The notes under the pieces are model-generated. The model was not told where the DNA came from. It did not search any database and worked only from the letters and a program-made list of their open reading frames with translations. Shown one piece after another: positions 38,290 through 51,259 of a stretch of 64,000 nt of DNA. The translations under genes and the position numbers were made by a program. The first letter of the stretch is position 1. Every line of letters begins with the position of its first letter. Origin of the DNA: Pegea sp. RAD2-039. Lineage: Eukaryota; Chordata; Thaliacea; Salpida; Salpidae. The DNA is taken from assembly GCA_034620365.1 (NCBI GenBank), contig JAQGEQ010000369.1, forward strand, positions 1 through 64,000, given 5' to 3'.

Positions 38290-40670
38290 AATTAATTGGA
38301 ATATTAAAAATTTTTTAGAAAATCGTCTTATTTAGATAGTGAAAAGCCTGATTCAGCCACTTTTACTTTATATTTTGTTAAATTATCTAACTAAATATGC
38401 TTTTTCTCTGTATTTATTTGCAAATAAACTACAGATAAGACAATTGTAGAAACAGTTCTTAGTAATCCAGAACTAAATTTTATTTACTAATTTACTACAT
38501 TCTTTCTATATTATATTACTATAGCTTAATTACTTATATTTCACTAATTTTAACGTAAAAAAACATTTGTCACTCTAAAATGAGATGATAGTATAGGTAA
38601 AAGTAATTAAGTTTAACACTACAATATAAAATTTAAATACAACTATTCAAAAGTATTTTTGGGTACTGGACACTACTTTTTAAAAAAGCAACATTTAAAA
38701 TTATTATTCAATTTCAATTGACTTTGCTTTAAAAAGTTTCTGTCAATAAAAACTTTACAACTTTTAATTCAAATAAAGATTCAATATCAATATATAATGC
38801 TAAATAATGAAGCTGCATTAGTTTTTATAGTAAATTCTAAATGAAATTTAAATTTTATCTCTTTACAAAAGTTGTTAGATCAAAGTTTTATCAAAATTAA
38901 GATCTGATTTTTTATTAATATTGTAACCAACTTAAATTTAAACAAACCATTAATTTTTTTTTCACAAATCTCCACCATAAAAAAAACTTTTAAAACTTGT
39001 TTTTTTTTTGCAATTTGTTCAAACATTATGTATACTTTACTGATATTGTTATTGAAAAAATTGTTGTTATGATGTTATTCTAAATCTGAAATAGCAATTT
39101 TTAATTTTTTTATTTTAAATGAAAATATAATATTTTCATTAGAAGCAAAACACAAAGCAACTAAGCTAATATAAATAAAGAAGTCTGTAAACAAAAATTG
39201 ATTTATAAAATGTTTAAGAAAGCTTTTATAGTATTTGATTGCTGACTAACATTAAGAAAGAATTTTTCAACAATTTCTTTTATACCCTAGAATAAAATTT
39301 CTTAAAACTTGTTTTACTGAAGTTTACAACTAAAAGAAAATTACAAATATTTATAAAGAAGTTAGTCTAAACTAACAAAGGTTTCAAGTGTAATATTTTA
39401 CAAATTTGGATTAATTGTCCTTTAATTGTAAATTAGTTTTCATTTAAACAAAAACAGAATTAAGCAAAAACGATAAAGTCTGTTGGTTGTTGTCTTAGAA
39501 ATGTAAACGAGATAGAAAATTTTAAACTAATTAAAAGATAAATAATTAAATTAAAATGGAAGAGAAGTTTGTTTAAAAAGTTTTTAACTTGTAAGTTATT
39601 TAATGAGTAAACAAATTTTTGATACAAAATGTTTTATTTAAACTTTTACAAAAATACATTGTTTATCAACAACAAATTTATATTAAAATTGTAAAAATAA
39701 ATTTGTTTAAACTTGACCCCACAAACTTTAGATTACGACAAAGTGATAAACAATGAAAAATCACAAAAACTTTTCTCGAGAAATCAATGGTTGTTAAAAA
39801 CCTAATTTGGAGTGGAAACATTGTTCAACGAAAATTCGTTTAGTAAAGAGGTTAATTAATTTGAGTTTCTATTATGCAAAAAAAATTACATAAAAACAAC
39901 TTCCTTACATTTTTGTACAGATATAACTGATAATGTTACAAAATTTTCAATAAGTTAACCTTCAGTTAATCAAAGATAATTATTTATGGCATCACTAATA
40001 TCTGTTTCATATTCAGTTTTATCTGTAATAAAAATTTCAAAATTATATTAACACGTTTAAGCTTCTAGTTTTAATGTACTTTTTATTATTTATAAACTTT
40101 TCTGAAATCTAGTGTTAGTGGGATCAGGCTCAAACGATTAAATAATGCTGAAATATAAAGATCGATTTTTAAGTTGATAAGAAAATTTGACTATAAATTT
40201 ATCTTCGTAGTAAACAAAAGTCGGTTAAGATTATAAATAGATTAAAAGTAAGTTTGTTACGAAGTTTTATTTAATTTAAAGTTACTTTGAATGTTTCAAC
40301 AGAAATTTATTTGTCGCGATTGTAACAAGATGAGGTTTTTAAAAAACTAAGTCAACAGTCATGTGATCTTTTTTTTTGTTTTAAATTGTGAGTATTATAA
40401 GTTTTAGAAATTCTGTTGGTTTGATCTTCAAAATATTTCTGGAAATAGTTTCAGAAAAGTTTTTTTGAAAAGTAAAAATAAAAACTATTTATTACGAATT
40501 GTAATTTCTTTTTCATAATTAACCGTCTAGCTTTTCAAGCAAATTTTTCCAAACAATCGTCAAAAGATTTCTTTTATTTACATAATGTGAATAAAATTAG
40601 GTTATATTTTTCTATCTTTTTTGGTTTTTATATATTTAATTATTATAAATAAATCTACATTTGACTTCAA
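38290..40670 (-). repeat. Inverted repeat Q, right arm
   Basis: Inverted counterpart of 21003-23410. It has its own unmatched segment of about 1 kb (38565-39625), part of which belongs to the 3-kb duplication. The arms are about 15 kb apart. Confidence 0.72.
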
Positions 40671-41384
40671 GAAATATCAATAAAAAATTACATTTAACTA
40701 TATATAAAATATTCAAAGTGATTTTTACAAATATTAATTTTAAATGTTACTGCATTAAAGTAATAAATAATGAATAACTAACGAATAATTACTGGTTATT
40801 TAGTTTAACTTTAATTAAACTATTTTTAATTTTAATTTAGGAATTTTTTAACGAAAATTTAATTATTAAACCAGTTGAATAAACTGTTTCTATTTTTGAC
40901 GAGAAATGACATAAAAACTTTAAGTAAAAATTTTTTTTCGTTTTTTTAAACATGATACTTGTAATATGACAGAATATTACTTTCATATAAGTACTTCCAA
41001 TTAAATAAATAAAATGATTTACGGCATCACGAAAAACTGCTTCAAATGTAGTTTTATCTGAAATTTTGTATCATATAATTAAAAATATTTAATTTTATAT
41101 ATTGTTATTTTAAATTTGTGGTTTTACCAAAGTTTTGAAATTTCTATTGCAACAACAAAAGTTTTTAAATTTTTTAATTTTTATTTCTCTATTTGCAACA
41201 ATCTTTTTAATTACACTTTTTTTATTTTAGCTTAATAAAATCTCCATTTACAAGCTTAATACAATAGTTTAGAGTTTGAATAATTTTAAATTAGTCTTTA
41301 GGAACTAAAAAAAGTAAATTAATTATTTTACTGATATCTGATTTTAAAGCAAACCAATAATACCCTTATCACAATAGTATTTTC
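40671..41384. other. Gene-free A+T-rich stretch
   Basis: Lies between the Q right arm and P copy 2. No gene or clear repeat is recognised. Confidence 0.4.
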
Positions 41385-41424
41385 AATAAAAATAGAAACG
41401 AATTTATAAGATGAGCAACAATTA

Positions 41425-41570
41425 ACGATACCACAAACATCAGATTTTATGCCGATATTATATAAGTGTATAAATGAAGAGTGAAGCAACAAGCAAAATA
41501 AAAATCTCATATTTATGGAAGATCCTCATAATTCTTAATGATGCATGTTTGCGTCTGTTTATCAAACAAG
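41425..41570 (+). repeat. Core-plus-hairpin module, type 2
   Basis: ACCACAAACATCAGATTT and a weakened TGATGCA/TGCGTCT hairpin near 41540. There is about 20 bp of extra sequence between core and hairpin relative to 35705. Confidence 0.6.
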
Positions 41571-42667
41571 TTTTATTCATCGGAAGAATTGACACAATTT
41601 TCATCTTTCTTAAGATTATTCGATATTTAACAATTCCGTTTGCTAGGAGAAATTTTCTTCTAAAATTTATTCATTTTTTATTTTCGGCAATTCAATACAA
41701 TTTTTTATACAGATAAAAATTAAGTTAAATTATTTCTACAAATAACAAAAGTTTGTATTTCAGTTACTCAATCAAATTAATGATGTAATTAGCTTTAGTT
41801 GTTGTTTCATTCATTCATCAAAATTCTAACAATTCTATTGAAACTGAAAATTTTATGCGTAATTACAGATACTACGTCAAGGGAAAATTTTTAACAGAAA
41901 ACTCAATAAAATCATCTTAATTATTTGTTGGCTTGACACATAAGCAAAATGTAAAAAATATTTCAATCAGTAATTAGGGTCTTAGCTGCTTAAACATTTA
42001 GAGTTAAACTAATTTTCAACAAAACTTCATTTATTAAATAAGTTGAATATCTTGAGTTTTTATTCTGTACAAAAGTTGACATACAACAAATTTATACTTA
42101 GAGGTTTATTTCATTGATGTACATCTTTTAATATAATTGTATTTAATCATTAGGAAAAAAAAACCTTTTTTGAGCAAACTAAGTATTTTACTCAGAATTT
42201 TAGTTAAAATAGAAAACTAAGCAGCAAAATTAATATTTATAATTAATAAATTAATAATTACACGTTTAAAATGCCAGATAAATTGTTTCTCTGATTATTG
42301 ATTAGAATAAATTTAAAGCAATGTTGTAATCTATAATTAGAATTAAGTTATTTAACCAAAATTTTTTTGCGCTAACATTAGTAGTTCTGTTCATTTTGGA
42401 AACTATTTTCTTATAAGGTTTTTTTTGGCATTTGGAAAATTTAGTTAATTTGAAAATTTGATTTTTAACGATTTAACTCTGTTTAAAAAATATTTACAAA
42501 AAAAGCCTTATCAATTAATTTTTAACAATAAAAAAAACAACAAAAAATTATTTTGCTTTGTTGTACAAAACATCCACCAATCTACAAATTGTTCAATATA
42601 ATAAAGTGGTTCAATAAAATACCAATTATGTTTCTCAATATTTGTTGTTGTAACCAAAATACACTAA

Positions 42668-42681
42668 CCGCTAAGTGACGC
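42668..42681 (+). promoter_or_regulatory. CTCF-like site, decayed
   Basis: CCGCTAAGTGACGC, with two changes from the duplicate at 36930, both from G to A. Confidence 0.35.
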
Positions 42682-44870
42682 ACAAACTAAAAAGAAAAAA
42701 TTATAATTTTTTGATTAAGAATTTAAAAATAAAGATTTTTTGTTGACTATCCAAGCTAATCATAATAAAAAAGTTATTTATTTTGAAGCAACTTTGATTT
42801 TGTGAATATGAATTCAAACATGTCACTAAAATGTGAAAACAGCTTTTGTAAATGCAATAAAATAAAATAATATAATAAATAAATAAACTTTTAATTTTCT
42901 AAAACTGTAAATATACTTTACAGTATACATAAAATTATTGCTAGAGATCAACTGTAAAACTTTTCACAAAAATTTGATGAACTTTTGTTACAAACTGTAA
43001 TTCTATTTGAAGTTTTCATTTCCACTATAGTGCACTATCAAACATAAAAAATATTTCAATCTTAATATGATTTCGAAACATTATATTATTTATCTTGAAA
43101 ATAGATGAAACAACTGAAATTAGTTATTATTATAAAAAGTGATTTAAATTTAGGAGTTGATAAACTAAAAATATATCTTTGATGAGTATGTAATCAAAGA
43201 TTATCTAGTTTATAATTGTTATAAACTATTTAAGAACAAAAAAACTAACATGGCTTTAGACTGATTTCGTTCGTATAACAAATTGGTTCCCTTTATATTT
43301 TTTAATAATTTAGGTTTCAGTTTTAATGTCAAAATTTTTATTTGAACATTCCTTGTCAACAAAAAGATTATTTTTATATGAAGAAAAAACGAATTTCTCA
43401 AAGCTGGGTAATTCGTTTAAACTTGATCCCACAAACTCTAGGTTGTAATGAAGTTATAAGAAATGAAAATTACATATACATGACCAGATATCATGTAATA
43501 TCGAGTAAAATTATCTGATCCAATTATGGAGTTGAAATACTTTTCAACGAAAATTCATTTAATAAATAATTTTTCTGCAAAAAATTATAGAAAAAAAATT
43601 TAGGTTAAAAATTGATTCCATTATTATAAAGATGATACTGAAAATGTGACAGAATATTTTCTGATAGAAAACCTCATTTTCAGTAAAATAAGTATTTCTA
43701 CTTTAAAATATCCTTATAAACTCGTTTGATACATTTTTTTTAAATTTTTAATCAAAGAAATTTGAAGCACATTTTAAAAATATAAAAAATATTAATATAA
43801 AAAAAATAATATATATACAAAAATAGAAAAAGCTTAGGCAAAACAGTAATTACTTTAATTGTTTGCAAAGTATTTTGATGTTAGTTTTCGAAATTAAAAA
43901 AAAATTAATTAGAGTAATACAAAAATTTTAGAAAAGCGTTTTATTTAGATACTGAAAATCCTGATTCAGCCACTTTTGATTTATATTTTGGTAGTTTATC
44001 CAGCTATATATGGTTTTTCTCTGTATTTATCTGCATTTAAACTGCAGATGAAACAATTTAAAAAACAGTTCTCAGTAATCCAGAACTTAAATTTATTTAC
44101 TAATTTACTACATTATTTCTATATTATATTACTATAGCTTAATTAGTTTTATTTCTCTATTTTTAACAAAAAAAAAACATTTGTCACTCTAAAATGAGAG
44201 GATAGTTTAAATAATAGTAATAAAATTAAACACTACAATATAAAATTTAAAAACAACTATTCAAGATTACTTATCAGTACTGGACACTACTTGTTATAAA
44301 ATTAACATTTAAATGAATTATAATTCAATTTCAGTTGACTTTTCTTTAGAAGATTTCTATCAATAAAATTTTACATCTTTTAATTCAAAATAAAGATTCA
44401 ATGTGAGATAATGAATACGGAAATTACATTGTGTAAATATGAAGACTTAAAGAAAAAGGTTATAAAAGTGATAGAAAACTAAAAATAAACTTTGAAATAA
44501 TTGTTATATTATGTTATAATAATTTTATTTGCTTAATATAACTAGGGTTCTAACAAAAGAATCTGAAACTTTTTGCATTTAACAAATTTAATTGAAAAAA
44601 AACTTCATAACTGACGTCATATTTGTTTGTACAAATTCATAACATCAAATATTTTAAAGGAAAGTTTGGTAGTACTTTAAAAAAGAACGTTGCTATAACT
44701 GTTAGTTCGTACTTGTTAGCATGTACAAAACTGTTTTCACTTTTTGGTGACATTTTTAAATTCATATCAACAAAATTAAAGTTGCTTCAAAATAAATAAG
44801 CTTAGATAATTACCAAAAAATTTTTATCATCTATTTCCTAATCAAAAAATTAAACTTTTTTTTACTCCAT

Positions 44871-44884
44871 GCGTTACCTAGCGG
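44871..44884 (-). promoter_or_regulatory. CTCF-like site, decayed
   Basis: The minus strand reads CCGCTAGGTAACGC. It is an inverted relative of the 11061 site and is identical to 60927. Confidence 0.38.
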
Positions 44885-45119
44885 TTATCGTATTTTGGTT
44901 ACAACAACAAATATTCTGAAACTTAATTAGTGTTTTATCGAACCACTTTAATGTATTGTACAATTTGTATGTTGGTTCATGTTTTTTGCAACGAAGCAAA
45001 TTAATATTTTTTAAAAAGAATTAATTAAACTTTTTTTGTAAAAATTTTTCTACATTCAAAAAAAAATTTTTGTAAATGTTTTGTTGAATTTCATTTTAAA
45101 AGAATAAAGTATACTTAAT

Positions 45120-45260
45120 TTTCGCTGAAGCCACAAATATAAGGTTATGCAGCCTATATTTAATATTTAAAAAATTCCTTTTTCACTGAAATACCAAATT
45201 CATTTATAAGTGCAATATTTGGAAGGTGCACTTTTGCCTCTGTTTATCAACTAAATATTT
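45120..45260 (+). repeat. Core-plus-hairpin module, type 3
   Basis: GCCACAAATATAAGGTTATG followed by AGGTGCA-CTTT-TGCCTCT (45224-45241). The same module lies at about 61190-61320 and is inverted at about 10680-10810. Confidence 0.6.
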
Positions 45261-46334
45261 TTCATAAGTTAGAAATACAGAGATTGTATTTTCTTTAAAA
45301 TAAAATTTAGTTAAATCTCATCATCAAATAATCTACATTTAATTTCACCATTAAATATCATGAAGTTTGTTAAAATTGTAAATTAATTCTGAGGAATACA
45401 AAAGTTCCTGTTTCATTGTAAACGCTTTAATCGTAAATAAATAAATCGTAATGTAGCAACTATAAACACAAATCTAACAAATATAAATTGTATATATAAT
45501 ATTCGAGCTAATAATTACTAAGATCAATTTTAACAGTTAAAGAATATATTTTTCAATAGTTAAAACCAAATGTAATTTTGATAAAATGAATAGTGTACGC
45601 AGGTTAAATTAATTCTTTCAATATAGTTAAAAACCCATTAATTTTAACTTTTTGCTTCTATCGTTTGCGTTCTCTCGAAAATAGAATATTTTGGCTAATA
45701 ATAAATATCTAATACTTTGATATTCTCTGTATACATTACTTTAATGATTTGTATGATTTCTAAGTTTGTAATTCATTTTGAAGATCAAACGAATATAATC
45801 TCTGAGTCTTATAGTACTCTCAATTAAAAAAAAAGTCACATGACTTTTGATTTTATTTTTCATCATCAGCACGACTGATGGTTTTAAATTTTAATCATCG
45901 AAGTAGGAATAACTTTAAATCTTAATTTAATACAACTAGATAAGAAAAAATTAAACTAATTTGGTTTGTATGATAGTAAACTTATAATAAAATTTCTTAT
46001 CAACTTTAAATCAAATTTTCTATTATAACAATTTTTGTGAACAAAATGCTTATCAATAAAATTATAAAATTAATTTTATTTGAACTTGATCTCATACACT
46101 TCAGATTGCAACAACGTTTATAAGAAATGAAAAGTAAATTAAAACTCAATCTTTCGTAAAGGATTGCAAAGTGTTTTAATTTGGAGCTAAAGTACTTTAC
46201 AACAAAACTTTAGATAATAAACAAGTTAATTATAGTTAATATTAGTTAAAAATACGATATTAATGTTATATATAACAGTATCTTTATAACATTAATATTA
46301 ACAATAACTTTATCGATTGAATAAAGCCATCGAA

Positions 46335-46475
46335 AAATTTACCGATACCACAAACATAAGATTGAATGAAGATAATATATAACCGTAAAGCTTACGAAGA
46401 AGTTATATCATTATATTACTTATCGGGATAACAATACTAATTTGGAAGATGCAGTTTTGCATGTGATTATCTTAA
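46335..46475 (+). repeat. Core-plus-hairpin module, type 1
   Basis: ACCACAAACATAAGATTG, CGTAAAGCTTACG and an AGATGCA-GTTT-TGCATGT hairpin (46447-46464, one mismatch). It sits alone between unrelated modules, so it moves or is copied independently of the long repeat. Confidence 0.68.
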
Positions 46476-46479
46476 TTAA

Positions 46480-46985
46480 ATAAAACTGGATAAGAAAAAA
46501 TAGACTAATTTGGTTTGTATAATAGTAAACTTGTAATCAATTTTCTTATCAACTTTAAAATCAAATTTTCTATTATAACAATTTTTGTCAACAAAATGCT
46601 TATCAATAAAATTATATAATTAGTTTCATTTGAACTTGATCCCATACACTACAGATTGCAACAACGTTTATAAGAAATGAAAAGTAAAATAAAACTCAAT
46701 CTTTCGTAAAGGATTGCAAAGTTTGTAAATTTGGAGTTAAATTCAAAGTTTTACTTTACAAGAAACTTTAAATAATGAATATGTTTGATAACTTGAGTTA
46801 TTATTCATCACAAAATATTTTTGTAAACATGTTATTAGTAATATGACAGATTTTTTACTAATTGAAAACTTTTCATTCAAAAAAACTAGTATTTTGCTTT
46901 TTATTATTATTTAATCGAACTCATTAAATATCAGCTCGGCAATTTTTCTTTTTCTATCTTATGGATAGTAGAAATAAGTTAAAAA
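46480..46985 (-). repeat. Dispersed repeat Z, inverted copy
   Basis: Inverted relative to 9470-9950, 52610-53100 and 59930-60290. It contains a CCCATACACTACAGATTGCA core, a variant of the common core. Confidence 0.68.
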
Positions 46986-47024
46986 AAAAAACTTTACAAA
47001 AAAATATTTCAAAATTTTCCTTTT

Positions 47025-47038
47025 CCGCTACTAGGCGC
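47025..47038 (+). promoter_or_regulatory. CTCF-like palindromic site, variant
   Basis: CCGCTACTAGGCGC followed by AAGAGG. It lies just before the module at 47050-47720. Confidence 0.35.
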
Positions 47039-47049
47039 AAGAGGAAATA

Positions 47050-47720
47050 ATTTTCTTGACCCGATGTTTAATGATTTCAATTGAATGATATTAAAAAGTA
47101 ATAAAGAAATAGAAATATTGCTTCTAAATTTTATTCATCTGAAATATAAGTAGAAATACTAATTGTGTTAAATAAAAGTTTTTAGATTTGAAAACATTCT
47201 GTTGTATTATAATTCTGTTATTTGTTAAATGCAATTTTAAAGGATAGAAATTTTAAGAGTAATTTTGAAAATAGTTGAACGACATAAGTTTATTTTTTGT
47301 GAACTAGAATCCATTTCTTGTCTTTTTAAAAAAAGGAGATATTTGTATGAAAACGCTTTTTCTAACTAAAGTATATACAATTTAATGAAAACAAGACAAA
47401 CAGATTACTACAAGTAAAATAATTCAATTTTTCAAACAAAAGCATAACTTTAAATCTTCTGAAACTTGTAGAGAATTTCTGATTAACTTTATCAAAAAAA
47501 AGTTGATAAATATTGTTGACGTCGAAAAAGCGTTCAACTATTGAGAAACATTAAGAACCATTTTTGCAAAGAGAAAGTTTTTGTTTTAAAAATATTAGTG
47601 TTTTTACTTATATTTCACAATGAAAAAAAAAATAATTAAATTTTAAAACTAATTTTATATATTTTTTTTTGATGAGTTATTTTTGTATATACAATTTATT
47701 TGAAAATTGAAAAAATGAAA
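47050..47720 (+). repeat. Module V, copy 2
   Basis: Second copy of 12110-12760, preceded here by a CTCF-like site at 47025 that the first copy lacks. Confidence 0.7.
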
Positions 47721-47759
47721 ATTATTTGTCAACAAAAGTTTGTTCAATAAAATTATAAG

Positions 47760-48230
47760 AAAATATTCTCCTAAACTTGATTCAAAAACTCTAGATTGCA
47801 ACAAACTGATAAGAAATGAAAAGTAAAAAAATATTTCAATCAGTATTTAAGGTTTTTAACTGATTTGAAATTTGTTGATAAATTACTTATCAATAAAACT
47901 TCATTTATTAAGTAAGTTCATTATCTTAAGTTTTCATTCTATACAAAAGTTACATAAAATTTAGCCTAGCAGTTTATTTCATGGTTGTAAACTTTTTAAT
48001 ACAATTGTGTTTATTAGTTACGAATAAAAACTTTTCACTGAGCAAAATAAGTATTTCTACTCAGAATTCTAGGTAAAATAGAGAGTTCAGCAGCAAAATT
48101 AATTTTTATTATTAGTAAATTACAAATTACACGCTTATAATACCATGTAATTTGTTTCTGCAATTATTAATCGAAATAAAGTTAAAGCAATCTCTTAATC
48201 AAGAAATTGAATTATGTAATTTAACCAATG
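47760..48230 (+). repeat. Fragment related to duplication P
   Basis: Matches about 36190-36600 and 41940-42360 with considerable drift. The following 48230-48680 holds nothing recognised. Confidence 0.55.
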
Positions 48231-48679
48231 AAGGTTGCTGTAAATGGTAATTACATATTTGCTCAATGATACTAAATTTTCAAATAAAAAAAGTTTGATT
48301 TAGTTTTTACTAGTTTTTTTCGTTTAGACTTATTGCTTGTTATCTACTGAAAAAAACTTAATGTAAAAATATAAAAATATGAAGATATTTTTTAATAAAA
48401 TATAAAATCTTTTTTTCATAAAATTTGTTTCAACAGTTCTATAAATTGTTTATATCATAATGATGTCAGTTATAAGGCCTCTATACTCAAATTAATATTT
48501 TTAAAAATCAAAAACAGACTATATAACTTATGTTAGAAATATTTATTGTTGATCTTTATTACGAAGAAAGTAAGCTTGATATCTGTATTTTTATGTGGAG
48601 TAATTGTAATTAGTTTCATATACAATTTCAATCATAATTATAACTAATAAAAAGTAAGGGCCCTAAAATAAACTTTTTA

Positions 48680-50230
48680 GATAAAAGAAAAGTTTAAATA
48701 ATTAGCTTTATAATTTGGTTATTTGTAAGCTCCTTGTATATTATTTTTAAATTAGGTTTCTAAATGAAATAAAAATTCAATTAACAACAATTGTTCAACT
48801 AATCATCAATTTTGTTTGGAAATTTGTCAACTGCTATTGGCAGTTTCTAAATTATAAGTATTTTAAACCTTTCGATTGCAGAATTTTTTTAAGAGAATAA
48901 AATCGGAATATGTAAAAATGGTTTAAGTCTGTTGTTTGTGGTGCTAGAAATCTAAACGAGTTTAACATTTTTTAAGAAAGTACAATATAATCGGTGTACA
49001 AAATTACTGCATGTAATACTAAAACATGGTAAATTCTTTTGCTTTTAATAAAGCAAATTGTTTTAAGTTAGTTTGTAATCTCAGACAATGCCAATTGAAA
49101 AAATGTTACTAAAGATATACATTTTACTAAACTTAAGAAAATTTGCAGCTAACATTAGAAAGTATGTTTATTATGGTAACTAAATTTTATATAAATTCTG
49201 ATATTATTCAAAATAATTAGTTAATTTGAAATTTCATTTTTAACCATTTAGTTCTTTTTATAAAATATTTACTAAAAAAAGTGAAATACATTATTGTTTA
49301 ACAATAAAACGAAAAAAAACCTAATAATTTGCTTTGTTGCAAAAAACATGCACCAATCTACAAATTGTACATTTCATTAAAGTGGTTCAATAAAATACTA
49401 ATTAAGTTTCAAATATTTTGTATTGTAACCAAAGTACAATATCCGCTAAGTGGCACAATGAGTAAAAAGATAAAATCATAATTTTTTGATTAGAAAATTG
49501 TTAATACAGATGTTTTGGGAAATATCTAAACTATTCACAATAATAAAGTTTCTAATTTAGAAGCAACTTTGATTTTGTGGACATGAATTCAAAAATCAAA
49601 GTGTTGTAAATGCAATAAAATAAATAATTATAATAAAGAACGTATCATATCAAAGTAAGAAACAAATCATTCATTTTAGAAAACATATCAAAGTTGTTGT
49701 CTAGGAGATGTAAAATGCATTAATATTCAAATATTTAAAAATTAGTAAAAGTTGTCATAGACATTTAGTCGATTCCAAAATATCTTCTTTCAAAAGTTGA
49801 AATTTTAATTTATTACTTTTGTAAAATTGTTTAGTAAAATGTAATTTAAATCAATTATTTTTTAAAGTTATAATAATTTAGATTCGTAAAAAGTATAAAA
49901 ATAAAATTTCTAATAAGAACATTCTTGTTTAAAGTATTAACAAACTTTCCTTTAAAATATTTGTTGTTATGAATCTGTACAAACATTTATGACGTCATTT
50001 ATGAAGTTTTTTTTTTCAATTAAATTATTGAATAGCAAAAAGATTTAGAATCTTTTGTTAGAAACCTTAGTTATATTTTGCAAATAAAATTATTCTAACA
50101 AAATATAACAATTATTTAAAAGTTAATTTTTAGTTTTTTATCACTTTTATAAATTTTTTCTTTAAGTCTTCTAACTTAAATAATGTAATCTCCATATTCA
50201 TTATCTCACATAAAAACTCAAATTGTTTAT
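48680..50230 (+). repeat. Composite of fragments from the long repeat and module T
   Basis: 48700-49130 resembles pieces at 4490-4700 and 5530-5780. 49220-50230 resembles 10960-11830. It includes the CTCF-like site at 49443. 50230-50840 holds nothing recognised. Confidence 0.58.
49443..49456 (+). promoter_or_regulatory. CTCF-like site
   Basis: CCGCTAAGTGGCAC, in the same flanking context as 11061 and 36930 with two changes. Confidence 0.45.
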
Positions 50231-50844
50231 TTATATAATCTGAAAATTAGGAAAAGAAGGATTTGATAATATATTAGTAATTTTATATTTTAAATAAAAA
50301 AATTTAGTTTTAAATATTGGAAAAGTATGACAGAGAAAACTTGAAGTGAACAATTTTTTATATTTTATATTGTAAATAAATTATGAGGCTAAAACCATTT
50401 TGAAACAAATTTCTTACAAGGCTTTATTTATTTTTAGAATGTTTATATATATTCAATTTTGTTTCATTTAAAATCACTATTAAAAAATATTCATTCAACC
50501 AAATTCGCTGAGTTAATCAATATGTAAACTTTTACATTAAAGTTTACTAATGCTTAGCTGATTATTATATTTAATTAGTGTTTTAATTACAAAATGACAT
50601 ATTAAATTTTGAAGAATAAATTAATGCAGAACAGATTTGAATTATTTTATAATATCCTACAAAGTTAAATAAAGTTAAAATTTTTATAATAAACTTTTTA
50701 GAAAAATGTAGAACATCGCTTAACTGTAAATTATAAAGTCTAACTTTACAAATAAAAGATAAGTTTCTTATGACTTTTAAAATTTTACTTTAAATTTGTT
50801 TTTGTCAGCAATAAGTTATAATTAAAACTTGAATAATTTTTTGT

Positions 50845-51040
50845 TTTCAGCTGATGCCACAAACTCTAGATTACGATAAAGAAATAAATAAGGATATTTA
50901 AATATAAAAACTATAACGTGTACTCAACTGTTGTTGTATATACCATTTTGGAGTTGAAATACTTTTCAACGAATAGAATCAATTAGTAAATAAGTTCAGT
51001 AACTTGAGCTTCCGGTTTATACAAAAGATAAGATAAAAAT
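50845..51040 (+). repeat. Core plus GTTGAAA hairpin module
   Basis: GCCACAAACTCTAGATTACG core, then the perfect GTTGAAA-TACT-TTTCAAC hairpin (50953-50970), then an ATAAGTTCAGTAACTTGAG stretch. The same order is seen at 37810-37980, 43420-43570, 39700-39870 and 58190-58340, and inverted at 3420-3590, 22950-23100 and 29530-29700. Confidence 0.65.
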
Positions 51041-51259
51041 AATTTAGGTGAAAAATGTATTTCGATGTTATAAACATATTGTAAATATTGTTACAGAATG
51101 TTTAAAAATTGAAACTTTTTTTGAAACTTGATAATAAGTGAATTATTTGTCAACAAAAGGTTTATACTTAAAATAACAAAAAAATAAATCTTTTAAATTT
51201 AATCCTACAAACACTAGATTGCATTAAACTTATGAGAAATGAAAAGTAGAAAAATCTCG

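Larger units (their letters stand above)
35660..38783 (+). repeat. 3-kb direct duplication P, copy 1
   Basis: Matches 41385-44402 in the same orientation at an offset near 5720. It contains a type 2 module, a CTCF-like site (36930), a core plus GTTGAAA hairpin (37810-37932) and a diverged relative of the 116-bp block. No supportable gene is seen. Confidence 0.82.
41385..44402 (+). repeat. 3-kb direct duplication P, copy 2
   Basis: Second copy of 35660-38783. It lacks about 120 bp near 43252 relative to copy 1, and its CTCF-like site (42668) is decayed. Confidence 0.82.
44403..46220 (+). repeat. Module T, copy 2
   Basis: Plus-orientation copy of 9660-11830 and a close relative of 60330-62035. 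It is about 280 bp shorter than the 60330 copy, which keeps an extra segment near 60500-60780 that is also present at 11240-11520. No gene is seen. Confidence 0.75.
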
